NCBI GenBank assembly: GCA_031290395.1
Contig: JAITNN010000021.1
Coordinates: forward strand, 124,001 to 188,000
DNA: 64,000 nt
Origin: Mycoplasmataceae bacterium
GTDB lineage: Bacteria; Bacillota_I; Bacilli_A; Mycoplasmatales; Mycoplasmoidaceae
Direction: 5' to 3'
The notes below the pieces were generated by a model that worked only from the letters and a program-made list of their open reading frames with translations, made no database searches and was not told where the DNA came from. Made by a program: the position numbers and the translations under genes. Numbering within the stretch: position 1 is the first letter of the stretch; each line of letters starts with the position of its first letter. Shown here one piece after another: positions 11,431 to 26,261 of the stretch.

Positions 11431-12222
11431 ATGTCACAAAATTTTAGATTCAATTATTCAACTGCTACTAATAAAGGTATCCGTCCTGTTAACGAAGATG
11501 CAAATTGGATTGGATTTAATAAAAACAACCAAGGATTAGTCGTCATTTGTGATGGTATTGGTTCTCAAGATGATAGTCAAATTGCTTCACTAATAGCGGT
11601 TGATGTGTTTAAAAAATCTTTTGAAAAACATTCTAAAATATTTAATATTGATCGTTTCTTTGCACGCAATCTTAAAATTGCATATAGTAAGATTACTAAA
11701 CAAGCCGAAGAAAAATTAAATGGTAAAAAAATTGGCACAACTTTAGTTGTAAGTTTTATCGACAAGGATACCGTTACCACTTTTAATCTTGGTGATTCGA
11801 GATTGTACCATTATTCATTTTTAGAAAATAGTTGAACGCAAATTACTAGAGATCATAACCTTTATAACTATTTTCTAGACTTGGCTGAGAAAGATAAGAA
11901 AATTGATATCAATCAACTTTGTATGCGACATAAGAGTCAATTACTTTCTTTAACTAAATGTTTGGAAAGTGGAAGTAATGCACATTATGACTATGATAAA
12001 TACGTTTTTAGTATTGCTTTAGGTGATGTATTATTTCAGGCCACTGATGGTGTTTATCATTATTTAAAACTTTCTGACATCAATGAGATAATGAAAACTA
12101 ATGCCGGAAATTTTGAAATCATCAGTACCAATTTAGTTAATTTGGCTTTAGAAAATCATAGTAACGATAACTTAACTTCTATCATCGTGGAGTGCACAAA
12201 TGCCAACTCAAAAGCAGAATAG
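11431..12222 (+). CDS. prpC: PP2C-type Ser/Thr protein phosphatase
   Basis: 263 residues, PPM family. Metal-site motifs occur in order: PVNEDANW, VVICDGIGS, GTTLVVSF, FNLGDSRLYHY, ITRDHNL, FQATDGVYHYL and NDNLTSIIV. It is the usual partner of the kinase that overlaps its 3' end by 23 bases. An ATG at 11422 lies only two bases after TATAAT (11414-11419), so the transcript must begin downstream of it; the ATG at 11431 gives an essentially leaderless mRNA and is preferred. Confidence 0.92.
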
Positions 12223-13396
12223 TACTACGGTTACTACATCACAACTTACTAAAATTGAATATCATACCAATGATTTAATTTTAAATAAATATCGTATTGT
12301 TAAACAACTTGGCACAGGAGGCATGTCTTCAATTGTGTATCAAGCTGAAGACACCACTATTAAAAACGATGAATTCATGGCTAATAAAGAAAAGATTGTT
12401 GCCATTAAAGTTGTAAACCGCGATCCTACTTGAACAGATGCAGATTGGACTAAAATTCATGATGAATGCGTTACTAGTCAACGAGCTACAAATAAGAAAA
12501 ATATTGTAAATACTTACGAAGTTTCTAAAATAAATAATGGTAACACCATTATTATTGTCATGGAATTCATTGATGGTATTTCCCTACATGAACATTTAGA
12601 AAAAATTGGCAACTTTAGTATTAAGGAGGCCGTTTACTACTTTAGACATATCCTAGAAGCAATTAAAGAATTACATAGCTTCAACGAAAAAATTATTCAC
12701 CGAGACTTAAAACCAGAAAACATTATGTTAACAAAAGATCTAATGAATATCAAAATTATTGATTTTGGTATTTCATCTGTCGTTGTGGAACTGGAACTAA
12801 CGAATGACAAAAAGGCCATTACAAGCGAAGAATCTTTATTTGGGACATTTCCGTATATTTCACCAGATTTATTGAAAATGAGGGGCAAGTCAGCCACTGA
12901 AAGACAGCAAATCATTAGTGAACAATTTGATTTTTTCTCATTAGGCGTGATCTTTTATGAAATGCTTATGGGTGAAAAACCGTTTAAAATCGCAGATGAA
13001 CATGACCAAAATGTAATTAAATTACCACTAACATACGATATGATGTGTATTAGTGATATCAATCCCACAATACCAGTGGCAATTGAAAATATTATCTTTC
13101 GTTGCCTTGCCTCTAAAGATAGCGATTTAAAATTTCGTTACCACTCAGTAAATGAAATTATGGATGATTTAAATAACTATAGTACGACTCCTGAAAAATC
13201 AACATTTAATAAATTATTAAAACCAAAAAATGAACGAACACTGCAGTTAACTAATACATTTAATGTTCAAGCACAAAAATTAAAAGAAAAGTTTTATGAG
13301 AAACCGTGGTTCTATTGGTTGCTATTTAGCATCGCAATCGTAATTGTGGTTGTCATTATTGTTTTGGTATCAGACCACATTATCAATTTTCCATAA
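12200..13396 (+). CDS. prkC: Membrane-anchored Ser/Thr protein kinase (PrkC/PknB type, no PASTA)
   Basis: 398 residues. Kinase domain about 28-330: glycine loop LGTGGMSSIVY, catalytic Lys in VAIKVV, HRDLKPENIM catalytic loop, DFGIS, and the APE-like region PYISPDLL. A single membrane segment lies close to the C-terminus (WFYWLLFSIAIVIVVVI) with only a few residues beyond it, so there are no extracellular PASTA repeats, consistent with a wall-less cell. Translationally coupled to the phosphatase. GGAG precedes the ATG. Confidence 0.93.
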
Positions 13397-13434
13397 TTAA
13401 TCATATTTCGCTAACTAATTTTATAATTACCACT

Positions 13435-14718
13435 ATGTTTAAACTAATTACCAAAAATATCAACAATAAAATCGACACTAAATTGATGAAGAAATATCAG
13501 ACTACTGTCAATCACCTTGTCCAACGAATCAACTTACGTCTTCTCGACGGAAGTGAAATGATGGGTTGGGTAGATTTAATTGAATCATATGATAATCGTG
13601 AAATATTAGCGATGCGAAATAAAGCTAATGAATGAAATCAAATGAAACTCAAATATATTTTAGTCGTTGGTATTGGTGGTTCATATGTTGGTGTTCGTGC
13701 CACGATTGATATGTGTTGCGGTGCATTTGATAAGCATGCACCTCAATTAATTTGGGTTCACAACATGTCACCATCTTATATTGTTGCATTAAAGAACAAA
13801 TTGGCTCGCGAAAAGTTCGGTATTATTGTAATTTCTAAATCTGGTACAACCTTGGAACCAGCCATTAACTTTCGAATTTTTAGAGAGTTATTACAAAAAA
13901 ATGTTGGGATCAGTAAATTACATAAATACATTGTAGCAATAACTGACAAAGAAAAGGGGACATTGCATGACTATGCAAAAAATCGACATATTCAAACTTT
14001 CGGTATCCCAAACAATATTGGTGGACGTTTTTCCACGTTAACACCAGTCGGTATGTTTGCAATGATTTTAAAAGGCTTAGATCCATTGCAAATATTGAAA
14101 GGTGCTAAGCAAGCATTAAAAGACACTGAGGATGATGATATTTTTAACAACACCGCTTATCAATATGCCTGTTACCGTCATTATCTACACGTAAGCAAAC
14201 ATTTGCAAATTGAAAACTTTATTGTTTATGACCCGACCTTACAATTCGTTGGAGAAATGTGAAGACAAATTTTTGGTGAATCAGAGGGGAAAGATGGTAA
14301 AGGTCTATTCCCATCAGTATCGCTATTCACAACAGATTTACATTCCATGGGTCAATATTTACAACAAGGTACGCGTAATTTTTTTGAAACAACTTTAGTT
14401 GTAGAAAAACCAAAATTAGATTTGAAATTAAAAATTATTGATAATAATGATAATATCAAATTTCTAAATAATAAATCGTTGCAATACATTAACGAAAAAG
14501 CTTTTGAAGGCACTGTTTTAGCACATACAAAAATTGGCAAGGTTGATAATATCATCCTCAAAATTGGCACTAACGATGAATACCATTTCGGTTATTTATT
14601 TATTTGATTTGCTGTCGCTGTAACACTTAGTGGTTATTTATTAAAAATAAATCCATTTGATCAACCAGGTGTTGAACAATATAAATCTAACATGTTTAAA
14701 TTGTTAGGCAAAAGATAA
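13435..14718 (+). CDS. pgi: Glucose-6-phosphate isomerase
   Basis: 427 residues, bacterial-type PGI of glycolysis. Motifs: [36 protein letters not shown] (phosphate-binding), [24 protein letters not shown], and a C-terminal catalytic-region [16 protein letters not shown] (13422-13427) ends seven bases before the ATG: leaderless. Convergent with the aldo-keto reductase, one base apart. Confidence 0.96.
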
Positions 14719-14719
14719 A

Positions 14720-15643
14720 TTAAGGTAATTTATGTTTAATAGCCGCTTGATGTAAGCGATATCATTCATAGTGATTTAACTTTACATTTAAGCCATCGCA
14801 CAATTCTTTTAAGTGGTTGGTTTTAGTGGTTCCACAAATCGGTTGCATATTGGCTGGATGCGTACAAATCCAACTAATAACAATCCCAGACTTAGTGATT
14901 TTATATTTCTTAGATAGTTCATCTAAAATATTGTTAAGTTCAGGATAGTCTTTATTTTCTAAAAAAGTGCCTTCTTCACGAGAAGCTTGCAAGATGGATC
15001 ATGGTTGGATAAGAATATTTTTTAGACGACAATATTCTAATAACGATCCGTCTCGCACTATGCCAAGAGACTCTTTAGTATTTACGAAAAGACCCGCGTT
15101 AACCATTTCAGAACGAACTGGATTAAATTGCATTTGGTTGAAAAGTATTTTTTGTTTTAATTTGGATTGCAATAATTTAATTTGCATAGAATTCATATTA
15201 GAGACACCAAAATATTTAACTTTTTTAGTTTTTACTAAGTAATTAAATGCTTCTGCCACTTCGTTTGGATCAAAAAGTGTATCAGGGCGATGTAATAAAA
15301 GTACATCTAAATATTTAGTTTGTAATCTTTTTAAACTGCCTTCAACTGATTCAATAATATGCTTCTTGGTAAAATCAAAATATGTTGGTCCAGCTTTCAC
15401 AATACCACATTTAGATTGGATGAACATACGTTTTCTTCATTCAGGATGTTTCTTTAGAACCTGGCCAAATAATTCTTCACATTTGCCGTCGCCATAGATA
15501 TCAGCGTGGTCAAAGAAATTAATACCCTGATCTAAAGCAAACTTCACAAATTTTTCAACTTCTTCCACGGTGGTATTGTTAAAACGCATACATCCTGCTG
15601 ATAACTGTGAGATTTTAAGATTATTAATTTTTAAATATTTCAT
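14720..15643 (-). CDS. Aldo/keto reductase
   Basis: 307 residues, AKR TIM barrel. FFDHADIYGDGKCEELFG contains the catalytic Asp/Tyr, MFIQSKCGI the Lys, and LLLHRPDTL the His; GVSNMN follows. The C-terminal ICGTTKTNHL matches the NADP-binding loop. It reduces carbonyls with NAD(P)H; substrate unknown. Three bases from aspS and probably co-transcribed with hisS-aspS. Confidence 0.9.
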
Positions 15644-15645
15644 AT

Positions 15646-17385
<1,740 letters not shown>

Positions 17386-17388
17386 GTA

Positions 17389-18657
17389 TTAATTTGCCTT
17401 TATGTATTCCACAATTTTATCAAGAGGAATTGTCTCTTGTTTCATTGTTTTTTGATTTTTAATTACAACTTTTTGTTCTTTCAATTCTTTCATACCTAAA
17501 ATCAATACAAAACGTGCATTTAACGATTCAGCATAATTGAAACTTTTGACTAATTTTGTTGCATCAAATTTGCAAACTGCACTAATCCCCGATGAGCGTA
17601 ACATTGCTAATGCAATAATTGCAGCTTGTTGTGAAATTTGTTCCTCAAAACAAGCGACAACGACATCGATTTTTGATGGTTCAACTAGTTTGATTTTTTC
17701 ATATTCTAAAGCCAATGATAATCGTTCAATCCCAAGAGCAAACCCAATGCAAGAACACTCTGGACCGCCAAGTTCTTTGACCAAGTTTGCGTAGCGTCCA
17801 CCACCAATCAATGTTGGTTGTCCTTCCAATCGCTTGTCAGTTGAATTGATTTCAAAAATAAAATTAGTGTAATAGTCTAATCCACGCACTAAAGTTTGAT
17901 CAATTTTATAATTTAAGTTAAGCGTTTTTAACGTATCGCAAATTAATTTAAAATCCGCTTTTTCTTTGTCACTTAAATATTTATCAATTTTTGGAGCATT
18001 TTTAACAAAATCTTTTTTGCCATCTTCTTTGTCATCAAGAATACGTAGTGGATTGGATTCAATTCTTGATTGCGATAATTCAGATAATTGATCTTTGTAT
18101 TGTTGAAAATAAGTTCTTAGCTCATTAATCCATTTATTTCTTGATGTAAAATCACCAATATTATTTATATTGATCTTATAGCTTTTAATACCCAACGTTA
18201 CCAAAATTGATGATGCTAACATTAAAGTGTCAATGTCGTCCATAATCGAATTAGTGTTAATGCATTCAATCCCAAATTGGTTAAATTGACGGAGACGACC
18301 GCTTTGTGGTCTTTCATAGCGAAACATAGGTCCGCTATAAGATAACTTGATTGGCGATGGAAGTTTGTTAATTAATTTTTCTTCAACAATCGCCCTAATG
18401 ACACCAGCCGTTCCCTCTGGACGAAGTACCATCTCACGATCACCTTTGTCTTTAAAAGAATAAAATTCTTTTTTGACAATGTCACTAGTTTCACCAACAG
18501 AACGAATGAATAGTTCACTACTCTCAAAAATTGGCGTCTTAATTTCACGATAGCCATTAATCTTGGCAATAAGAAAAAGTAAGTCAGTGAGGGCTCGATA
18601 GTTTTCACTAACTTCAGGTAATCAATCTTCTGTTCCACGGGGTTTGTTGTATTGCAT
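17389..18657 (-). CDS. hisS: Histidyl-tRNA synthetase
   Basis: 422 residues, class IIa. MQYNKPRGTEDWLPE start, motif 2 PMFRYERPQSGRLRQFNQFG, the HisA signature LVRGLDYYT, and ALGIERLSLAL (motif 3). TATAAT ends nine bases before the ATG. It is divergent from secDF, sharing a 62-base promoter region. Confidence 0.96.
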
Positions 18658-18719
18658 AATTAAATAATTATAATCATCGTTAATAATAACTATATAATAT
18701 TCTCCCATTTTTTATTAAC

Positions 18720-21710
18720 ATGAGTGCTTGACCTTTTAAACGAAAATCAAAAGTATCTTCATCAATTTCTGATGAAAATACCGTTTTTATCAAACCAAAA
18801 ACTCGTAAAGCTAGTAAAGCCGCAATTGCCGGTGGTTTCATTTGTGCATTTATTTCATTAGCGGCTGGAGCAACTGGTATTGGTATTTCTGCTTGAAAAT
18901 ATAGTGGTGGTAGTGAGTTTTCTAAATCTTACAACATTCGCTTTCAAGTTGAACAAAAAAGCGAAACACCATTTAATTCTAGAACCGAGCATCCAATTGA
19001 AGGAGATTTTCAAGATAACTTAAATAAAACTGCAGATGCATATTCTAAATTTTTAAATTCTAAAGGTATCAATAATGTTAATGTGTATCCCGAGTATGAT
19101 AAAGTAAAAGGCGAAGGTTTTATAAATGCCAATATACCTAACGAGCGTTATTACGACAATGTCGAAGAAAAATATGTGGATATGGATCCTACGACACTTT
19201 ATGAAGAAAGTATCAATTCGTCTAGGCTTTCATTAATTTTGAACATTGATAATGATGGTGTTTTCGCTACATCGGTTATTCCTTTGAACGATGGTGGAAC
19301 TAATGGCGCAAGTTTAATTGATCTTAGCAACACAAAAATTAATGGTACAAATAAAAATGAAATCGACATTAAACTTAGAGAAAGTCTAAGTGATGTCGTT
19401 GATAAATGTTTAAAAAATACAACCACATCCGGTGAACAAAAATCAGTTGGTGCTGATACAACAACAAACAATACGCAAGTCTATCTTGTTCGAGATTTTA
19501 ACGGCATGGTTAACTACATGAACTTTGTTCTTCAAGCATATTTTGAGGAAGACAAAGGGAAAAATAATACAAATATTACAAATAATTTTGCTCAGGAAGA
19601 ATCAAAATTTTATGATGATTTTAAAGCCACAGTATCTAGAGGCGGTGGGGACAGTTTCAAGTTAGATACAACAGCAAATTATTATGACTATGCTAATGGT
19701 GATAAGATTTCCATTACTGACGACACTCCAAAGTCTAAGACTAATGGTTCTAATGCACAATATTGATTTACAAAAAATAATGGTTCACCTAGCACTGACG
19801 GAACTAACAAAGCATTACAATACAAATTTTTGAGTCAATACGTAATTGGCTTAGGAGCTTATGACACCGAAGCTTCAACTGAGACAACTAGTTACACTAA
19901 TGTAATCCCTCACATTAATCCAAGCACTGGCAAGAGTGATGGCAAGTATCAATATGTGGTTGCAAAAATGCCAAATAGAAGTGATGCAAATGAATTACTA
20001 GACGGTATCCAAAACACCACATTCACATTACCATCGGTTGCCATCAATAATGCTGATTTATATTTTAACAATTCAGCCCTTACCGAAGACAAAGGCACAA
20101 TCGCAAACATGAGGAACCAAACAGTTGAGCAAGGTCAAACGCTACAACCAACAATTTTTGGATTCAGTCCACTCATTGGCATACTTATTAGTTTATGTTT
20201 CATCATTCTTGCAATTGGTATTTTAGTTTCCGTACTTTATCGAGGTCCTGGCGCTTTTGGATGTTTTGCGATGGTTGCATCATTTGGCGTGACGTTAATG
20301 ATCTTAATTTTGTCTAATTATGCTTTAAGTGTTGCTATGTTTATTGGGTTGTTTGTTGGAATACTTGGTAGTGTTCTTTCAATTTTTGGATTTAGTGAAC
20401 GCGTGAAAAAGATTCAAAAAACTGGTATTGCATTTGAGAGCGCCTTAAGAAAAGGATTAAAATCTGGCTTTTTACCAATGTTAGATATACACGCCATCAT
20501 GCTATTGATTGGTGTTGGTGTGGCTTACTTTGGTGGCGTGCAAATTGCTGTCTTTGGCACGACACTATTGCTCTATAGCATTATTTCCTTTGTGTTTGTT
20601 GGCGTTATTTGATTAGGCGCCACCATTTTATTACTCAACAATAAAATCGGTGTCAATAAACCTAATTGGTTCTTATGAAAACAAAAGAAACAAAAAAATA
20701 TGGTTAAATTGCTTGATGATAAAGTATATGAAACTACTTATTGTGGACAATTTGAACCAAAACGTTTCTCTGTTTTTGGTTGAAAACAAATTCTTTGCTC
20801 ATCTCTAGTTTTAGCCATTGGAATTGTGGGCATTATATTAATACTAGTGTTAGGTGTTCATAGTTCATATCTCTTCTACGGTGGTACACGAATCGTACTA
20901 CCAGTTGAACTATTTGATGCACATGTTGGTAGTTTCGGTAGTTGAAGCGAAAAAGTGGTCAGCAATAACATTGTTTATCTATATTATGATCATCCGTTTC
21001 CCCTTGATAGCGCTGGTTGGTGAACTCCTGGTTTTAATGATGGTGACAATTGAGTTTCCGTCCAATCCATTAATTCTGCAGGAGCTGTAGATTTTGCAAC
21101 TAAAACAATTTATGTGTTACTAATTTCCAGCGGTTTAATATCAGCATACACATTTGTAAGATTAAACTGAGTCAGTGTTATCCCAGCGTTCCTAGGAACG
21201 CTAGTTACACCATTATTAGCTGTTGGTGTAATTGCTGTTTGCCAAATTTACTTCGACCTATATATCATTATGGCAATTGTGGTTTTATATACCATCAATG
21301 CAATTCTCGTGATTAACTTTGTTGGCATACTTAATAACCAATGATTGCGCAAACAAATGTATTACAAACAAGATTTGAAAAAAATCATAAATGCTGAAAT
21401 TAAAAATGCTTTATTCTTTTATTTACGCTTCTATATTGTCATCATTGTTTCGCTTGGCATCTTTATGTTGTTTAATTCAACTGATCTAATTTGGTTCTTT
21501 CTCATTATTATTATTGGTGTTTTATGTTCGATTGCCATTCTTTATAGTATTGTCCCTATTTTCTTATATTTATTTATTAGAATACGTTACAAATATTTAT
21601 CAAGAGTAAGTAGTGTTGAAAATCCATTATTACGTAAAAACTATGACGAGATTGACGAACAATTGTTAGAAGGTATTAATAAATTCAAGAGAAAGAGACC
21701 AACGTTGTAA
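18720..21710 (+). CDS. secDF: Protein-export membrane protein SecDF
   Basis: 996 residues. A membrane anchor at about 38-60, then a large extracellular domain (to about 475) of low complexity and lineage-specific sequence. A SecD-type membrane bundle follows with YRGPGAFGCFAMVASFGVTL-like TM and the characteristic FSERVKKIQKTG...AFESALRKGLKSG loop. A second set of membrane spans (about 690-970) corresponds to SecF. It pulls translocated proteins out of the SecYEG channel using ion gradients. TATAAT at 18693-18698 serves this gene. The P1 domain is hard to recognise, so the split SecD/SecF boundary is approximate. Confidence 0.85.
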
Positions 21711-21716
21711 ATCGTT

Positions 21717-22928
21717 ATGAATTTCAACGCGCTTAGCTATGGCAATTACTTTCTTTTCGTCATCTTGGCAATTTTTATCGTAATTAGTTCATACTTAATC
21801 TCACACATAGTAGATGCTGTTGAAAAACGTACCCGTTTTTCTGGTGTTTTAGTCGCAGGTACCGTTGTCGCATTTGTCTCATCAATGCCGGAATTTACTA
21901 GTTCATTAGTTGGAATTTTTACCACTAATAACCCGTCAGTCGCTGCTGGCAACCTTTTGGGTGGAGAAATTTATCGAACTGCCATGTTGGCTTTTACATT
22001 ATTATTTTTTATTTTCTTAATTACTAAAGCAAAAACAACAATGGTACAAGTTTGCTTGACAGTCTCACAAATCGTGGTATTTGGCGTCTATTTCCTAGTA
22101 ATGTGATTGGCTAGAAACCAATTTAGCGAGAATGGTATAACCATTATTTTTACAGCAATCTCAGTTGGTGTTTTATTAATCTACGTATTTAACTTATGAG
22201 TAATGGTGAAGAAAAGCAAAACTGAAGAAAAGCAAGAATTGAAAGAATACAAGAACGACAAGCCTAAAGGTATAGAAGCAAAGTGTAAAGCACTTTTTAT
22301 GAAAATTAAGATCTGACAAATGCTGTTAGTTTTCATTGGTTGTTCAATTGTGATTATTGCAGCATCTTTTTGTATTGCTTTATCTACTGATTGAATTCTA
22401 TCATCGTGGGGTTGAGATTCTGATAGTCCACAAACTGGGTTTGGTTATTCCTTATTATTGGGTATCGTTACTTCCATACCGGAGACCATTACTGTAATAT
22501 CTCTATTAAAATTAAAAAACATTAATGCAGCCTTTGGCGATATTTTGGGTAGTAATATGTTTACTTGTTTAATTTTATCAATTGTGGATCTTGTCTATTG
22601 ACATGGTAACGATACACTATTCGGTAAGGGTAGCAGCGAAGCCTTATCCATTTCATTTTGGTGTTTTGTGTCTATGATATTTGTTGGGTTATTCTTGCTT
22701 GTAAATTGACTATATCGCAATAGTAGACATGGACAATTGTATTACGGTATTCAAATTTCACTTTTAGTCGCAATATCTTTAAGTTATATTGCTTATTTAA
22801 TATTGTCAGGAATGGGTATACAAATTTTCTCGCCAATTAATCCAGACCCCGGTCCGCCAGCAGTTACTTCAGGATGAAGCGATATGTGTAACATATTAGA
22901 TTTTTCTAAAGTATATTTAATGAGGTAA
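21717..22928 (+). CDS. Ca2+:cation antiporter family (NCX-like) membrane protein
   Basis: 403 residues, about ten membrane spans in two halves. Each half has an alpha-repeat: SSMPEFTSSLVG...SVAAGNLLGGEIYR in the first and TSIPETITVISLL...AAFGDILGSNMF in the second. Acidic residues after SxP are the ion-binding positions of the CaCA superfamily. It lies three bases upstream of a Ca2+ P-type ATPase gene, suggesting a calcium-export operon after secDF (six-base gap). Confidence 0.85.
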
Positions 22929-22931
22929 ATT

Positions 22932-25733
22932 ATGGAATTACTAGAAAAAGATTGATATTCTGTTGAACCAGAGGATACACTTCAAGCCTTTGATGTTACT
23001 CGTGATGGATTGAATGATGATGAAGTAAATAAGCGTCGTCAACAGTTCGGAACCAACGAATTACAGCAAAAAAAGAAACGAAGCATTTTGAAAATTGTTT
23101 TTGATCAGTTCAAAGACGTCATGATCCTTGTTTTAATTGCTGCTTCATTTTTGGCAATTATTTTCGGTGGTGTGGAATATGCCATGGGTACTTCAAGCTA
23201 TTACATTGAATTTATTAATGGAGGTGTGATTCTTTTCATTGTTGCTTTAAATGGCACAATTGGAGCGATTCAGGAAGTCAAAGCATCGAATGCTTTAGAC
23301 GCTTTAAAAAAGATTGGTGCACCAACTTCGCGAGTAATTCGTAGTGGTAAAACCATTATTATTCCAACATGTGAAATCGTTCTTGGCGATGTTGTATATA
23401 TAGAAGATGGTTCGATTGTGCCGGCGGACTTGCGTCTAATTGAATCAAGTAACTTAAAAATTCAAGAAGCTGCATTAACTGGAGAATCAGTACCAGTAGA
23501 TAAAAAAGCCACTATTACCTATGCTAAACAATTACCGATGGCTGATCGTAAGAACATTTGTTATAGCTCGTCCATTGTTACCTATGGTAATGGTGTCGGT
23601 GTTGTTGTTAGCATCGGTATGAAAACTGAAGTTGGTAAAATTGCCACCATGCTTAATGATCAAAAAGAAGAAGAATCACCAATTAAAAAGAAATTAAACA
23701 AGGTGGGCAAGATACTAACGATTGTTGGTGCAGTGGCTGCAGCGGTGATCTTAATTATTGGCTTTGCTACCATTGATTACAGTACAAACAAATCTGAATT
23801 ACTTCGTTTGTGCATTGAACCAGTGATGTTAGCAATCACATTAGCGGTGGCCGTTATTCCTGAAGGGTTACCAGCAATGGCAACGATCGTCATGGCCTTA
23901 GGTGTGCAACGTATGGCCAAGAAAAATGCTATTGTCCGTAAACTACCTGTGGTAGAAACACTGGGAAGTGCAACCGTAATTTGTAGTGATAAAACAGGTA
24001 CTCTTACACTTAATCGAATGACTGTGACCACTATTTTAACGAGTGACGATATTTTAAAAGATAAAGTGGTTACCATTGAAACAGCAGCAAAAGAAAGAGA
24101 TAAGTATCGCGACATTATTGATTGTGGTATTCTATGCAATAACGCACAACTAGATGAAAATGACCCCACCTTAACAGTTGGTGATCCAACCGAAGGTGCT
24201 TTGTTAAATTTGGGTGCTGCTTTTGAAATTAGTTATAAAGACTTACGTATAGAACATCCTCGTTTATTTGAACAACCATTTGATTCTAATCGTAAACGTA
24301 TGTCTAGCATGCACAAATTTAAAGATGGTCCATTTTTATTTACCAAGGGTGCGGCTGAAGAACTGTTACAAAAATGTACACATATTCAAACTAGCGAAGG
24401 CATTCGTGAAAAGTCTCGTGCCGATGTCATTGCCATTCATAAATTAATTCACGGTCTATCTGAACAAGCATTACGTGTTTTGGGATATGCGAAAACGAAA
24501 GTGGATGAAAATGTCAAAGTTGAAGATCTTGAACACGATTTAGTATTCATTGGCTTAGTTGGCATGATTGATCCACCACGCAAAGAGGTAATTAATGCTG
24601 TCAAAACTTGTCATGAAGCTGGCATTCGTACCATTATGATCACTGGTGATCATAAGATTACTGCTAAGGTCATCGCCACTGAACTTGGTATCTATGCTGA
24701 AGGTAATCTCGTTATCTCTGGAGATGAGTTAACTCAAATGGATGACAAAACATTAAATGAATCTGTTAGAACGGCTACAGTATTTGCTCGTGTCTCGCCT
24801 GCTGATAAATTAAGAATTGTAAAAGCCTTACAATCTAACAAAGAAATTGTTTCCATGACTGGTGATGGCGTAAATGATGCTCCAGCATTGAAATCTGCGG
24901 ACATTGGTGTCGCAATGGGCATTACTGGTACAGATGTAGCTAAAGATGCCTCTGATATGATTTTATTGGATGACAACTTTACTACAATTGAAAGCGCCAT
25001 CTTTGAAGGCCGTCGTATTTACCGCAATATTCAAAAAGTAATTCAATATTTATTAGCTGGTAATGTGGCAGAAATACTTTTAGTATTAGTAGTCTTTGTT
25101 GCCCATGCGATTGCCATTGCTTGTGGCAATAACAATCTCTTCCATGAAGCTTTAAATCCAATTCAACTATTGTGTATCAACCTATTAACGGAAACCATCC
25201 CATGTATTGCGTTGGGATTAGATCCTGCTGAAAAAGATATTATGAAGCAAAAAGCTCATGTTGGTGGGTCGCTATTTGAAAAAGGTCTTATTAGAAGAAC
25301 CATTTGACATGGCGCTTATTTATTTCTCATTTCATTAGGGGCGTATTGCTTAGGCGATTTTGTATTTGCACATCAAGGTTGGATTAATAGTACTGGTGAT
25401 TTAGAAAAATTAGATGGTATGACGTTGGCATTCTTAACAATTGCTATCTCTCAAGTTTTTCATTCTTTCAACCAACGTTCTGATAAATACTCCATCTTCT
25501 CTAGAAAGAATGAGAAGAACTTACTGTTACCTTTGTTAGCATCAGCCGCCATTGTAATTACCATCGGTTTGGCAATGATCAGCATGTATGCTGACGGTAA
25601 CAATACTACTCGTGTTGTTAATGAAGTTTTAGGGATGAATCAACTAACATGACAAGGGTGATTAATTACCATTGGAATTGCGGCTTCAGTCATTCCAGCT
25701 GTAGAGTTTGCGAAATTATTGAAAATTAATTAA
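22932..25733 (+). CDS. P2-type Ca2+-transporting ATPase
   Basis: 933 residues. Motifs: TGES in LTGESVPVD (actuator), PEGLPA in the M4 ion site, [11 protein letters not shown] (phosphorylation Asp), KGAAEELL (nucleotide), MITGDH, and [21 protein letters not shown]. The C-terminal region has several TGA Trp codons and the last membrane spans. SERCA/PMCA-like ATPases export Ca2+; M5/M6 residues [16 protein letters not shown] fit Ca2+ more than Na+/K+. Coupled with the upstream antiporter. Confidence 0.92.
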
Positions 25734-25773
25734 TAAACTCATTACAATATTTACATATCAAGAAAGCGATTTT

Positions 25774-26250
25774 ATGGAACAACAAAAAAGTTTAATTACC
25801 CAAGAAGGTAAAGAAAAATTAGAAAAAGAATTACGAGAATTAATTGACACGAAGCGTCCTGACATCATTAAATCGATTCAAGAAGCACGTGAACAAGGTG
25901 ACCTTAGTGAAAATGCCGACTACGATGCTGCGAAGAATCGTCAAGCTGAAATTGAAGGACGCATTAAAGAAATACAAAGTATTTTAGACCATGTTGAAAT
26001 TATTACGGAAGATGCCAAAGATGACCGTAAAGTCAAAGTTGGTAGTACGGTCACCATTTTAGATTTAAGTGAAAACAAAGATTACACTTACAACATTGTT
26101 GGTGAAGTAGAAGCAGATCCAAATGCTAATAAAATATCTAATTTATCGCCATTAGCAAAATCTATTTTAAATAAAACAGTTGGTACAACCGTAGAAGTCC
26201 ATGGTGTAGAAGACCCTTACAAAATCAAAATTAAAAAAATTGAAAATTAA
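25774..26250 (+). CDS. greA: Transcript cleavage factor GreA
   Basis: 158 residues. An N-terminal coiled coil with the acidic tip DLSENADYDAAKNRQAEIEG (the catalytic DxxE residues) and a C-terminal FKBP-like domain. It rescues backtracked RNA polymerase. No obvious ribosome binding site; AT-rich sequence upstream. Length is typical for the family. Confidence 0.97.
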   Translation: MEQQKSLITQEGKEKLEKELRELIDTKRPDIIKSIQEAREQGDLSENADYDAAKNRQAEIEGRIKEIQSILDHVEIITEDAKDDRKVKVGSTVTILDLSENKDYTYNIVGEVEADPNANKISNLSPLAKSILNKTVGTTVEVHGVEDPYKIKIKKIEN

Positions 26251-26261
26251 TTGGAGTCTTA